NCBI GenBank assembly: GCA_040255675.1
Contig: JBDZVM010000004.1
Coordinates: forward strand, 1-64,000
From: JBDZVM01 sp040255675
GTDB lineage: Bacteria; Actinomycetota; Actinomycetes; Acidothermales; Acidothermaceae
DNA length: 64,000 nucleotides
Reading direction: 5' to 3'
This document shows positions 1 to 8,197 of the stretch, in pieces. Within the stretch, counting starts at the first letter, position 1, and every line of letters begins with the position of its first letter. Under the pieces are notes generated by a model. It had not been told where the DNA came from. It saw only the letters and a list, made by a program, of their open reading frames with translations, and made no database searches. A program made the position numbers and the translations under genes.

Positions 1-152
1 ATCGAGCAGCTAATCGAGCACTGCCGAAGCCCTCCGCGTCGACCGCACGTTCGTCGGGTGGCGGGGCAAAGAAAGCGACGCAGAGCGTCCGGTCTGTCAC
101 AGCGAAGTCGCCCACCGAGAAATCGCCGAAAGGGCGCGGCAAGGAGGCTGTC

Positions 153-1508
153 GTGAGCCCGTCGAAGAAGGCTGGGGCGCGCACAACACCCCCGAAGGGC
201 GACGCGACGAAGGCTGCCCCGAAGACGAAGGCTGTCCCGAAGAAGTCGCCCGCGAAGGCTCCGGCCAAAGCCAACACCCGGGGGGCGACGCGGGCGGCCG
301 CGACGTCGACGGGCAAGGCGTCAAGCAAGGCGTCAACCAAGGCGACAAGCAAGGCGGCGGCGAAAAGCGCCGACAGGGATACCGCCGCGAAAAGCAACAG
401 CCGGAAGAACAGCGCGGCGAAGGCGGCGGCCAAGAGCACTGCCGCGAAGACGGCGGCCAAGAGCACTGCCGCGAAGACCCCGGCAGCGAAACGATCCGCT
501 GCCATCGAAGCGACGAAGGCCGCACCCGTGAAGGCGGCTACCAAGAAGACCGCGGCCAAGGAGACCGCGGCCAAGAAGACCGCGGCCAAGACGACCGCGG
601 CTAAGAATGCCAGGCCCGAGACGCCGCCGACGAAGGTCGGCAAGCGGCCGTCGCCCGCGAAAAAGGCTGTGTCGGCAAAGGCCGCCGAGGTAGCGGTATC
701 GACGCCGCCGACGGGGAACAAGGCGGCACAGACGGCCGCGCCCGGCACGGAGGTGGCCGCTAGCAAGCTAACCACAGCCGCGAAGGTCGGCGCCCGCACG
801 ACGGCAGCCAAGAAGGCGCAACCCGAGAACGCCGCGGCAAAGAAGGCGGCATCCGTGAAGAAAACCGCACGCGCGAGCGATACCGACGTCGCGGCGACAG
901 CCACCGCACCGGCCGTGTCAGAGCCGGCCGTATCGGCGGTGCCCGAGCCGGACGTGTTGGAGCCGGCCGTGTCAACGGCGCGCGAGCCGGACGTGAACGA
1001 TCAGGCCAGCGAGCCGGAAAGGCCTTCCGACGTCGGCTCTCGTGCCGCGAAGGGCGCCGACGCCTCCTCGCCGTCCGTCGACACAAACCCGCCGTCCGTG
1101 CCCAAGAAGACGAGTAGTCCGCCGCCGGTGGCTCCCGTCGAGGAGCCGTGGACCGACGAGGAGCTCGACGAGATCCGAAATGAGCTCGACTCCGAGATCG
1201 TCAGGCTTCGTGGTGAGATCGAGGCGGCCGAGACCGACCTCGCCGACCGACTGCGCGACGGCGGCGACGGCGCCGGTGACGATCAGGCCGACGCCGGCAC
1301 CAAGACGTTCGAGCGCGAGCACGAGATGTCGCTCGCCAACAACGCGCGTGACCTGCTCGTTCAAACACAGCACGCGCTCGCCCGGATCGACGCCGGCACG
1401 TACGGCCGCTGCGAGAACTGCGGCAATCCGATCGGCAAGCTTCGACTTCAGGCCAATCCTCGTGCGACCCTGTGTGTGTCATGCAAACAACGCGAGGAAC
1501 GTCGATAA
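153..1508 (+). CDS. DksA/TraR-type C4 zinc-finger protein with a long Lys/Ala-rich tail
   Basis: The C-terminal ~110 residues are a DksA/TraR-type domain: a coiled-coil-like Glu/Arg segment (about residues 335-400) followed by a C4 zinc finger with Cys420, Cys423, Cys441 and Cys444 (CENC ... CVSC). The family binds RNA polymerase or acts as a general regulator. The first ~250 residues are an extreme Lys/Ala/Thr repeat region resembling histone H1-like or HupB tails, then a Pro/Val/Glu linker. This tail makes the protein about three times the usual DksA length. GTG at 153 has a strong AAGGAGG at 141-147, but the frame stays open to base 1 with the same Lys/Ser/Ala composition, so an upstream start outside the window is possible. 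lspA follows with overlap. The zinc-finger assignment is secure; the role of the tail is inference (non-specific DNA binding). Confidence 0.85.
   Translation: MSPSKKAGARTTPPKGDATKAAPKTKAVPKKSPAKAPAKANTRGATRAAATSTGKASSKASTKATSKAAAKSADRDTAAKSNSRKNSAAKAAAKSTAAKTAAKSTAAKTPAAKRSAAIEATKAAPVKAATKKTAAKETAAKKTAAKTTAAKNARPETPPTKVGKRPSPAKKAVSAKAAEVAVSTPPTGNKAAQTAAPGTEVAASKLTTAAKVGARTTAAKKAQPENAAAKKAASVKKTARASDTDVAATATAPAVSEPAVSAVPEPDVLEPAVSTAREPDVNDQASEPERPSDVGSRAAKGADASSPSVDTNPPSVPKKTSSPPPVAPVEEPWTDEELDEIRNELDSEIVRLRGEIEAAETDLADRLRDGGDGAGDDQADAGTKTFEREHEMSLANNARDLLVQTQHALARIDAGTYGRCENCGNPIGKLRLQANPRATLCVSCKQREERR
425..605 (+). repeat. In-frame tandem repeats encoding AAK/TAAK motifs
   Basis: Two perfect 27-base copies lie at 425-451 and 452-478. 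Four near-identical 15-base copies at 546-605 encode xTAAK. All are codon-aligned inside the basic tail of the zinc-finger protein, so copy number can change without breaking the frame. Confidence 0.85.
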
Positions 1509-2167
1509 GCGACCAAGAGCACGCCAAGCCTGCCGTGTCGAGTGAAGCCTTTCGGCGGCTCAAGCGGCTCTCGAAGCAGTCCACACGCTTTGGTCGGCGC
1601 GGCAGCCGACGCGGAGGGCCGCGACCGGACGACGGTAGGCGGCCGCACGTCGGCGTGCTGCTGGGCGTCGCCGTTGTCGTGCTTGTGCTCGACATCGTGT
1701 CGAAGGTGCTCGTTGTCGCTCACCTGTCTGATCGCGCGCCGGTGCGACTGCTCGGCGGTTTCTTGAAGCTGGAAGAGACCCGTAACGCGGGTGCGGCGTT
1801 CAGTTTCGGCACCGGCGCGACCGTCGTGTTCGCGATCGTCGCGATCGGCGTCATCTTCGTGATCTTGCGGACGGCACGTCGGCTCTACAGCAAGCCCTGG
1901 GCGATCGTGCTCGGCCTGCTGCTCGGCGGCGCGACCGGCAATCTCATCGACCGGCTGGTTCGCTCACCGGGGTTCTTGCGCGGTCATGTCGTCGACTGGA
2001 TCAGGCTGCCGCATTTCGCCGTCTTCAACTTGGCCGATTCGGCGATCACGATCGGCGGCATTCTCGCCGTCCTTCTTGCGTTGCTCGGCCGGCAACTCGA
2101 CGGCTCCGTCGTAGGAGCCCGGCAGCGCGACGTCCGGCAGCGCGACGAATCCCACGCCGAGCGGTGA
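1472..2167 (+). CDS. lspA: Lipoprotein signal peptidase (signal peptidase II)
   Basis: Membrane aspartyl protease that removes signal peptides from prolipoproteins after lipidation. Family motifs are all present: LVLDIVSK (Asp74), NAGAAFSF (105-112), GNLIDR with catalytic Asp160, HVVDW (172-176) and FNLAD with catalytic Asp189. Four hydrophobic segments are visible (about 60-83, 114-133, 143-160, 184-205). The longest reading starts at GTG 1472, inside the end of the upstream gene; ATG 1481 and GTG 1535 are alternatives. None has a strong ribosome site, and the first ~57 residues are a basic extension not typical of the family, so the start is uncertain. The stop overlaps the next gene by 4 bases, indicating coupled translation. 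Confidence 0.93.
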   Translation: MCVMQTTRGTSISDQEHAKPAVSSEAFRRLKRLSKQSTRFGRRGSRRGGPRPDDGRRPHVGVLLGVAVVVLVLDIVSKVLVVAHLSDRAPVRLLGGFLKLEETRNAGAAFSFGTGATVVFAIVAIGVIFVILRTARRLYSKPWAIVLGLLLGGATGNLIDRLVRSPGFLRGHVVDWIRLPHFAVFNLADSAITIGGILAVLLALLGRQLDGSVVGARQRDVRQRDESHAER

Positions 2168-3108
2168 GCGCGCCGACGTTCGAGTTACGCATCGTGCCGG
2201 TGCCTGACGGGCTGGACGGCGAACGGCTGGACGCCGCGCTCGCCCGCATGTTCGGGTTCTCGCGTACCAAGGCGGCCGAAATGATCGGGGCGGGCCGTGT
2301 TTCGCTCAACGGGGCAATACCGCTGAAGTCTGATCGGGTGACGGGCGGTGCGCTGCTCGAGGTGGAATTGCCGGCGGCGGCACCGGCGGGGCCGGCGATC
2401 GTGGCAACGCCGGTCGCGGGTATGGCGGTCGTGTACGACGACGCCGACATCGTCGTGGTCGACAAGCCGGTGGGCGTGGCCGCGCATCCAAGCCCCGGCT
2501 GGGATGGCCCGACCGTCGTCGGTGCCCTGGCGGCCGCCGGCTACCGGGTCTCGACGTCGGGGGCGGAGGAGCGGCAGGGCGTCGTGCACCGGCTCGACGT
2601 CGGCACCAGCGGCCTCATGGTCGTGGCGAAGAGCGAGCGGGCGTATTCGGCGCTCAAGCAGGCATTTCGCGAGCGCACCGTCGACAAGATTTATCACGCG
2701 CTGGTGCAGGGACATCCCGACCCAGCGCGCGGCACGGTCGACGCGCCGATTGATCGCCACCCGGTGCACGACTACAAGTTCGCCGTGGTTGCCGGAGGCA
2801 AGCCGAGCGTGACGCACTACGAGACGATCGAGGCGTACCCGGCGGCTTCACTTCTCGAGATCAAGCTTGAAACCGGCCGTACGCATCAGATTCGAGTGCA
2901 CATGGCGGCGGTGCGCCACCCCTGCGTGGGCGACCAGACGTACGGCGCCGACCCCATTCTCGCCGCCCGCTTGGGGCTGTCGCGGCAGTGGCTCCATGCG
3001 GCGCGGCTCGGCTTTGTCCATCCGGCTACAGGTAGGCCGGTGGAGTTTTCGAGCGAATATCCCGACGATCTGGCGCGGGCGCTCGACGCCGTTCGGCTTG
3101 GTGCGTAA
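2164..3108 (+). CDS. rluD: RluA/RluD-family 23S rRNA pseudouridine synthase
   Basis: Converts uridines to pseudouridine in large-subunit rRNA (by family, helix 69 positions). An N-terminal S4 RNA-binding domain (about residues 18-65) precedes the catalytic domain with the HRLDVGTSG motif, catalytic Asp145. Conserved VDKPVGVAAHP (99-109) and the C-terminal RTHQIRVHM segment are also present. Length, 314 residues, is normal. GTG 2164 overlaps the lspA stop (GTGA). The lspA-rluD pair is a common core arrangement. The exact target uridines cannot be read from sequence. Confidence 0.92.
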   Translation: MSAPTFELRIVPVPDGLDGERLDAALARMFGFSRTKAAEMIGAGRVSLNGAIPLKSDRVTGGALLEVELPAAAPAGPAIVATPVAGMAVVYDDADIVVVDKPVGVAAHPSPGWDGPTVVGALAAAGYRVSTSGAEERQGVVHRLDVGTSGLMVVAKSERAYSALKQAFRERTVDKIYHALVQGHPDPARGTVDAPIDRHPVHDYKFAVVAGGKPSVTHYETIEAYPAASLLEIKLETGRTHQIRVHMAAVRHPCVGDQTYGADPILAARLGLSRQWLHAARLGFVHPATGRPVEFSSEYPDDLARALDAVRLGA

Positions 3109-3111
3109 GCG

Positions 3112-3513
3112 GTGGACAGCTACGAATTCCGAGTCGAGACCGGGTCTCGTCTCACGACCGATCTGACTGGCGAGCTCGACGCGTTCGTGCGCGGGCGCGG
3201 CAACGGACTGCTGAACGTCTTCGTGCCGCACGCCACCGCGGGAGTGGCAGTGATCGAGACCGGCTCGGGCACCGAGGCTGATTTGGCCGAGACCATCGAC
3301 CGGGTGTGGCCGCGGTCGCGGCCCTACACGCACGCGCACGGGTCAAAAGGGCACGGGCGCGACCACGTGGTGCCGGCGTTCGTCTCGCCGTCGCTCACGG
3401 TGCCGGTGATCGACGGTCGTCCAGCGCTCGGTACGTGGCAGAGCGTCGTCCTGGTCGACCCGAACGCCGATAACCCGGTGCGCACCGTGCGGTTGACGTT
3501 CGTCACGGCTTGA
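3112..3513 (+). CDS. YjbQ/UPF0047 family protein
   Basis: A small single-domain protein of 133 residues matching the YjbQ family by FVPHATAGV, the GHGRDHVVPAF segment, and the closing LGTWQSVVLVD strand with a run of conserved His residues. Members form trimers, and some have been reported to complement thiamin phosphate synthase weakly; the physiological role is unsettled. GTG 3112 begins 3 bases after the rluD stop, so it is probably cotranscribed with rluD. Nothing unusual in composition. Confidence 0.85.
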   Translation: MDSYEFRVETGSRLTTDLTGELDAFVRGRGNGLLNVFVPHATAGVAVIETGSGTEADLAETIDRVWPRSRPYTHAHGSKGHGRDHVVPAFVSPSLTVPVIDGRPALGTWQSVVLVDPNADNPVRTVRLTFVTA

Positions 3514-3643
3514 CGCCGGTCCCGCGACCGCGGTGTGGGAAAGCGTCAAAAGACATCGCCGCATTTTGAAGCTGTCGCTCGCCTTTCCGAGCACGTGGGT
3601 GGCTAGGCTGCGGTTCAGATCCGGCGCGGCGAAGGAGGAGCAG

Positions 3644-4648
3644 GTGGACGACGTCCGCGATGTCTTGTCGGTTGCTCGCGACCATGTGCTGGCGGACGGC
3701 GAGGGGCTTGCAGAGCCCGACCTGCGACGGGTGCTGCAACTGCCTGACGACCGCCTGAACGAACTACTGACTGTTGCGCACGAGGTGCGCATGCGCTGGT
3801 GCGGCCCCGAGGTCGAGGTCGAGGGCATCGTGTCGGTGAAAACAGGCGGCTGCCCCGAAGACTGCCATTTTTGCTCGCAATCCGGCCGTTTCGAGTCGCC
3901 GGTGCGAGCCGCGTGGCTCGACATCGCCGAGCTTGTCGAAGCCGCGAAGCAGACGGCAGCTACAGGGGCTACGGAATTTTGCATCGTTGCCGCTGTGCGG
4001 GGGCCCGACGAACGCTTGATGAGCCAGGTGCGAGCCGGCATCAAGGCAATCCACGACGAACTCGACATCAATATCGCGTGCTCGCTCGGCATTCTTTCGC
4101 GATCGCAGGTCGACGAGCTTGCCGCCATGGGCGTGCACCGCTACAACCACAATCTCGAGACCGCGCGCTCGCATTTCTCGAAAGTCGTCACCACCCACAC
4201 CTGGGAAGAGCGCTGGGAAACGTTGCGCATGGTGCGGGAAGCGAACATGGAAGTCTGTTGCGGTGGCATCGTCGGCATGGGCGAATCACGCCAGCAGCGC
4301 GCTGAATTCGCCGTGCAGCTAGCAGAACTGCGGCCAGACGAGGTTCCGCTCAACTTCTTGAACCCGCGCCCGGGCACCCCGCTCGGCGACCAGCCGGTGC
4401 TCGACGCGAAAGAGGCGCTGCGCACGATCGCGATGTTTCGTTTGGCGTTGCCTCGCACGATTTTGCGGTTCGCGGGCGGGCGCGAGGTTACCCTGGGCGA
4501 TCTCGGCACGCGCGACGGTTTGCTCGGTGGTATCAACGCCGTGATCGTCGGTAATTACCTGACCACGCTGGGGCGTGAACCGTCCGAAGACTTGGCATTG
4601 CTCGACGAGTTATCCATGCCTATCAAGGCGTTGTCGGCCGCGCTGTGA
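3644..4648 (+). CDS. bioB: Biotin synthase (radical SAM)
   Basis: Inserts sulfur into dethiobiotin to form biotin, using two iron-sulfur clusters and S-adenosylmethionine. The radical-SAM CxxxCxxC is Cys70, Cys74 and Cys77 in GGCPEDCHFCSQSGRF. Other BioB hallmarks are YNHNLETA, CCGGIVGMGES and FLNPRPGTPL. The frame opens at 3533, but GTG 3644 is chosen because GAAGGAGG (3631-3638) lies 5 bases upstream and the resulting 334 residues match usual BioB length. The stop overlaps the BsaP-like gene by 4 bases. It heads the operon bioB-bsaP-bioA-P450. The 130 bases upstream (3514-3643) show no operator I can name. Confidence 0.96.
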   Translation: MDDVRDVLSVARDHVLADGEGLAEPDLRRVLQLPDDRLNELLTVAHEVRMRWCGPEVEVEGIVSVKTGGCPEDCHFCSQSGRFESPVRAAWLDIAELVEAAKQTAATGATEFCIVAAVRGPDERLMSQVRAGIKAIHDELDINIACSLGILSRSQVDELAAMGVHRYNHNLETARSHFSKVVTTHTWEERWETLRMVREANMEVCCGGIVGMGESRQQRAEFAVQLAELRPDEVPLNFLNPRPGTPLGDQPVLDAKEALRTIAMFRLALPRTILRFAGGREVTLGDLGTRDGLLGGINAVIVGNYLTTLGREPSEDLALLDELSMPIKALSAAL

Positions 4649-4839
4649 CCGTGCAGTCGCGTGTCTTCTGCGACCGCTGCGGCATACCCATGGCGGACGT
4701 CGACCACGAGGGCTGTGGCAACGCCCGCCGATTCGAACCGCCGCGCTTTTGTACCGAGTGCGGACGACGGCTCGTCGTGAAAGTCCTTCCGCGCGGCTGG
4801 CACGCTCGATGCGTCGAGCACGGAGAAATCTCGTCATGA
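4645..4839 (+). CDS. bsaP: BsaP-like biotin synthase auxiliary protein
   Basis: A 64-residue cysteine-rich protein with Cys9 and Cys12 (FCDRCG), Cys24, Cys36 and Cys39 (FCTECGRR) and Cys56. Small proteins of this pattern follow bioB in actinobacteria, and the mycobacterial one (BsaP, Rv1590 type) has been described as an iron-sulfur protein required for BioB turnover. GTG 4645 overlaps the bioB stop and its own stop overlaps bioA ATG 4836, so the three are translationally coupled. The assignment rests on the Cys pattern, the RRLVV.V.P.GW.ARC.EHG ending and position; it is too short for certainty from sequence alone. Confidence 0.82.
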   Translation: MTVQSRVFCDRCGIPMADVDHEGCGNARRFEPPRFCTECGRRLVVKVLPRGWHARCVEHGEISS

Positions 4840-6113
4840 GACCCGACGAACTGCTGGCGTACGACCGTGCTCACGTTTGGCACCCGTACGCGTCTATGAT
4901 GTCGCCGGCCCCCGCGCGTCTCGTCCGATCGGCCTCGGGTGTGCGACTCGAACTTGCCGACGGCAGCGACGTGATCGACGCGATGTCGTCGTGGTGGTGC
5001 GCGATTCATGGCTACCGGCACCCGGTACTCGACGCGGCCGCGCACGCGCAGATCGAGCGCATGAGCCACGTGATGTTCGGTGGTCTCACCCACGAGCCGG
5101 CGGTTGTCTTGGCGCGGCGGCTGGTCGAGCTGACGCCGTCCGGTCTGGAGCATGTGTTCTTCGCCGACTCGGGGTCCGTGGCGGTCGAGGTCGCCATCAA
5201 GATGTGCCTGCAATACCAACGGAAATCCGGCCGGTCACGGCTGCTTACGGTGCGCGGCGGCTATCACGGCGACACGCTGGCGGCGATGAGCGTGTGCGAT
5301 CCGGTCGACGGCATGCATCAGCTTTTTTCGGACGTCGTGCCCGGGCAGGTGTTCGCGCCGCGGCCGCCCTCCGGCTTTGCCGCCGATATCGAAGAATGGA
5401 CGGCGAAAACCACGCGACTTGTGTCTGAGCATTCCGGCGAACTGGCCGCCATCATCGTCGAGCCGGTTGTGCAGGGTGCCGGCGGCATGCACATCTATCC
5501 GCCGAAATGCCTTACCGTGCTGAGAAATCTGGCCGATCAGCACGGCTTGCTGCTGGTCTTCGACGAAATCGCGACCGGCTTTGGCCGCACCGGTGAAATG
5601 TTCGCGATGCACCACGCGGGCGTGGTGCCCGATATCGTCTGCGTCGGAAAGGCTTTGACCGGCGGCTACCTCACGCTCGCGGCGGTGCTGTGCACGAGCG
5701 ACGTCGCACGCGGCGTGTCGAGTGCCGAGGCCGGCGGCGCGTTGATGCACGGGCCCACGTTCATGGCGAATCCGTTGGCGTGTGCCGTCGCATTAGCTAA
5801 CCTCGATCTGCTGATCGAGACCGATTGGCGTACACGCGTGAAGGGCATCGAAGCGCGGTTGGCTGAAGGGCTCGCGCCCGCAACGGAACTGCTTAGTGTC
5901 AGGGACGTTCGGGTGCTCGGCGCGGTCGGCGTCGTGCAGACCCGCAAGCCGGTTGATGTCGAGGCCGTCACCGCGGCGGCGCTCGAACGAGGCGTGTGGG
6001 TGCGGCCGTTTCGTGACCTGGTTTACACGATGCCGCCCTACATTTGCACCGACGACGACATCGCCACGATCACGAGCGGCATCGTCGGCGCCGTTGCCGA
6101 GGCTGTGCGATGA
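4836..6113 (+). CDS. bioA: Adenosylmethionine-8-amino-7-oxononanoate aminotransferase
   Basis: PLP-dependent class III aminotransferase converting 7-keto-8-aminopelargonate (KAPA) to 7,8-diaminopelargonate with SAM as amino donor. BioA hallmarks: HVWHPYASM (13-21), the SSWWCAIHGY substrate-site segment (51-60), VFDEIATGFGRTG with Asp243, and PLP lysine 272 in VGKALTGGY. At 425 residues it is of usual length. ATG 4836 overlaps the BsaP stop; reading further upstream would give an 87-residue extension overlapping bsaP with no family similarity. The stop overlaps the P450 ATG. Confidence 0.96.
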   Translation: MRPDELLAYDRAHVWHPYASMMSPAPARLVRSASGVRLELADGSDVIDAMSSWWCAIHGYRHPVLDAAAHAQIERMSHVMFGGLTHEPAVVLARRLVELTPSGLEHVFFADSGSVAVEVAIKMCLQYQRKSGRSRLLTVRGGYHGDTLAAMSVCDPVDGMHQLFSDVVPGQVFAPRPPSGFAADIEEWTAKTTRLVSEHSGELAAIIVEPVVQGAGGMHIYPPKCLTVLRNLADQHGLLLVFDEIATGFGRTGEMFAMHHAGVVPDIVCVGKALTGGYLTLAAVLCTSDVARGVSSAEAGGALMHGPTFMANPLACAVALANLDLLIETDWRTRVKGIEARLAEGLAPATELLSVRDVRVLGAVGVVQTRKPVDVEAVTAAALERGVWVRPFRDLVYTMPPYICTDDDIATITSGIVGAVAEAVR

Positions 6114-7318
6114 CCGTCGCTTCGATGGCGTGTCCGCACGCGCTGCTCTACCAGGACTGGGACGCTATCCCCGATCGTCCCGTGATGGAGGTCGGGGGGC
6201 ATTGGCTCGTCTCGACCCACGCGCTGGTTCGTCAGGTGCTGGCCGATACCGAGACATTTTCGCCCGACAACGCGCTCGATGCTGTGACGCCGATGTCGAC
6301 ACGGGCGCTGCGAATCCTTACGAAATACGAATTTCGGCTGCCTCACACGCTGGCCAACAACAGCGCGCCGACGCATGCGGGCATTCGCGCCACGGTAGCG
6401 CGGTTCTTGTCGCCGCGGCGAGTAAACGAGCAGCGGCCGTTCGTTACCGAACTCGTTCGGGCACGAGTCGCCGAGGCGGAAGCCATGCTTGGTCGAGGTG
6501 AGCGGGTCGACCTGCATCGTGCGATTTCACATGCGCTACCGCTTCTTGTGCTCGGCCGATTGATTCGGTTGCCTGACGACGACGTCGACGTGGTAAAGCG
6601 GTTTTCGGCGTCCGCGCTGGAACTTTTCTGGGCACCGCTCGACGTGCGTCGTCAGATTGAACTCGCTGAGATCGTGGGGGAGTACCACGCCCGCCTGCGG
6701 CAATTCGCGCGCACCGGCCCCGGGCTGGCAGAAGCGCTTCGCGAAGGCGGTGAACGCGGTGAACGCGGCGAACTCCGTGAAGACGACATCGTCGCGGTGC
6801 TGTTCTTTCTGCTGGTAGCGGGCCAAGAGACGACGTCGCAGTTCTTGACCGCGCTGCTGCATCGTCTCGTCAAAGAGCCCGCGATTTGCCGAGACGTTGC
6901 GAACGGCGTGGTTTCGGCGTCCGATGTGGTAGCTGAAGGATTGCGAATGAACACCTCGGTGGTGACCTGGCGCCGCGTCACGACCCGCGAGACCCAACTG
7001 GATGGGGTCACGATTCCGGCGAAAGCGTCGGTAATCTTACGGCTTGCTTCGGTCGGCCGTGATCCGGAAATCATCGAGCATCCCGACGATTTCATGCCGG
7101 GCCAGCGCGGCTCACGGCGCCATTTGTCGTTCGGCGCGGGGTTGCATCGCTGCCTCGGTTCGCATTTAGCGACGATGGAGGCGGAGGTAGTCGTGGCTGA
7201 GTCGGCGGCGCTGCTAAGCCGATGCGAGCTCGCGCAAGGCCCGCTGCACAAGGAAAATCTGTCATTTCGCATGCCGAATGCGTTGCTCGTAAGCGGCAAA
7301 GCCGGTATGCGGGCTTAG
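6110..7318 (+). CDS. Cytochrome P450, translationally coupled to bioA
   Basis: A soluble bacterial P450 of 402 residues. The I-helix motif is AGQET (237-241), the K-helix ExxR is EGLR (276-279), and the heme loop is FGAGLHRCLG with the thiolate ligand Cys348. There is no membrane anchor. ATG 6110 overlaps the bioA stop as ATGA, the same coupling used through the biotin operon, so a role in biotin precursor supply is plausible: in Bacillus, P450 BioI cleaves acyl-ACP to pimeloyl-ACP. The sequence alone does not show BioI function. Alternatively it could hydroxylate the nearby polyketide, but it is on the opposite strand and outside the cluster operons. A short GERGERGE repeat lies at 214-221. 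Confidence 0.93.
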   Translation: MTVASMACPHALLYQDWDAIPDRPVMEVGGHWLVSTHALVRQVLADTETFSPDNALDAVTPMSTRALRILTKYEFRLPHTLANNSAPTHAGIRATVARFLSPRRVNEQRPFVTELVRARVAEAEAMLGRGERVDLHRAISHALPLLVLGRLIRLPDDDVDVVKRFSASALELFWAPLDVRRQIELAEIVGEYHARLRQFARTGPGLAEALREGGERGERGELREDDIVAVLFFLLVAGQETTSQFLTALLHRLVKEPAICRDVANGVVSASDVVAEGLRMNTSVVTWRRVTTRETQLDGVTIPAKASVILRLASVGRDPEIIEHPDDFMPGQRGSRRHLSFGAGLHRCLGSHLATMEAEVVVAESAALLSRCELAQGPLHKENLSFRMPNALLVSGKAGMRA

Positions 7319-7337
7319 AGTTCCACGCCGACAGGCA

Positions 7338-7356
7338 GCCGCGAAGGTCCCGCGGC
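7338..7356 (+). terminator. Possible GC hairpin after the biotin/P450 operon
   Basis: GCCGCG (7338-7343) and CGCGGC (7351-7356) form a 6-bp stem with a 7-base loop, 20 bases after the P450 stop. There is no T run, so a classical intrinsic terminator is not shown. Confidence 0.3.
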
Positions 7357-7365
7357 CTCGGTGGT

Positions 7366-7600
7366 CGGCCGTGGCGTGTTCATCAGGAGGCCGATCAAAA
7401 CCGCGGCTCCGGCGGACGGCGCGGGCGTCGTCCAGGCGGCCTGGCGACGAAGGCGCAGGTGCTCGAGGTGGCCCGTCGGCGGTTCCTCGCCGAGGGCTAC
7501 ACCGCCGTGACGATGCGCCCGATTGCCGAGGAGGCGGGGCGGGCACGCACCGTGCCTGGGCCACTACGGACGTCGTGATATTCGAGCAGACAGTGGCTGC
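7366..7600 (+). pseudogene. Broken TetR-family regulator remnant
   Basis: One frame encodes a typical TetR N-terminal helix-turn-helix start, ATKAQVLEVARRRF then LAEGYTAVTMRPIAEEAG (about 7447-7542), and then runs into a stop at 7576-7578 without the expected recognition helix. The next frame at about 7525-7565 reads CLGHYGRRDI, resembling the usual LYxHFGxRDxL continuation, so a small indel separates the two halves. No start codon with a ribosome site precedes the first half, and no ligand-binding domain follows. This fills most of the 302-base gap between the P450 and marR. Interpretation: a decayed repressor, perhaps of the adjacent operon. Confidence 0.6.
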
Positions 7601-7620
7601 TTCGTTTGTTGCCGGCGACC

Positions 7621-8154
7621 TCAGGTGCTCGGGGCAGCCTTCGGCGTGCGGGTACCGCGGTGGGCCTTCGGGGCGGCACTAGGCCGCCGTTCGTCGGTCG
7701 ACCTCCGACCGTGATATTCGAGCAGCCTTTCGAGCAACTGCATGAATTGTTCGCGCTCGTCGGGTGCGAGCGGGGAAAGAAATTCGTCTTGGATCGCGCT
7801 GACCCGCCGGTCGAGCTGGCGAAGTCGGCGTCGGCCTTCACCGGTGAGGATGATGACGTTACGGCGTCGGTCACTCGCATCGACCGAACGTTCGACGAGT
7901 CCTTCGGCGACCAACTCGTTGACCGCCGCGACGACGTCGCTGACGTAAACGCCCGTTCGTCGACTCAACGCGGCCTGGCTAGCCGGCCCGTACTCCTGTA
8001 GCGCCGCGAGCAACCGGTAGTGGTAGCCGCGAGAGCCCGCGACCGCAAAGCCGGCCGCTACGAGCCTGCTGGCGTACGAGGCGGCCTGCGTCAGCAGCCA
8101 GGTGGCGGCGCCGGTCAGACGGCGTGGGGCGAGTTCTTCGGGGGCGGCATCCAT
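7621..8154 (-). CDS. MarR-family transcriptional regulator
   Basis: A winged helix-turn-helix regulator of 177 residues. The DNA-binding core runs from about residue 45 to 110: YRLLAALQEYG, then AALSRRTGVYVSDVVAAVNELVAEGLVERS, and the wing DASDRRRNVIILT. The C-terminal helix (RRLRQLDRRVSAIQDEF) would dimerise. ATG 8154 is preferred over the upstream start at 8196, which adds 14 residues unlike the family. The gene is divergent from the hemerythrin and exporter genes with a 112-base gap holding an inverted repeat (8215-8227), the usual set-up for autoregulation and control of the divergent operon. The ligand is unknown. Confidence 0.88.
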   Translation of the reverse strand: MDAAPEELAPRRLTGAATWLLTQAASYASRLVAAGFAVAGSRGYHYRLLAALQEYGPASQAALSRRTGVYVSDVVAAVNELVAEGLVERSVDASDRRRNVIILTGEGRRRLRQLDRRVSAIQDEFLSPLAPDEREQFMQLLERLLEYHGRRSTDERRPSAAPKAHRGTRTPKAAPST

Positions 8155-8197
8155 GTCGCAAGCATATCGAGCGCCTAGTGACAAGCGGGGCAACATC

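Noticed and set aside
7621..8001. Plus-strand frames between the TetR remnant and the hemerythrin gene
   Set aside because: Antisense to an intact MarR gene; no motif or ribosome site supports them.
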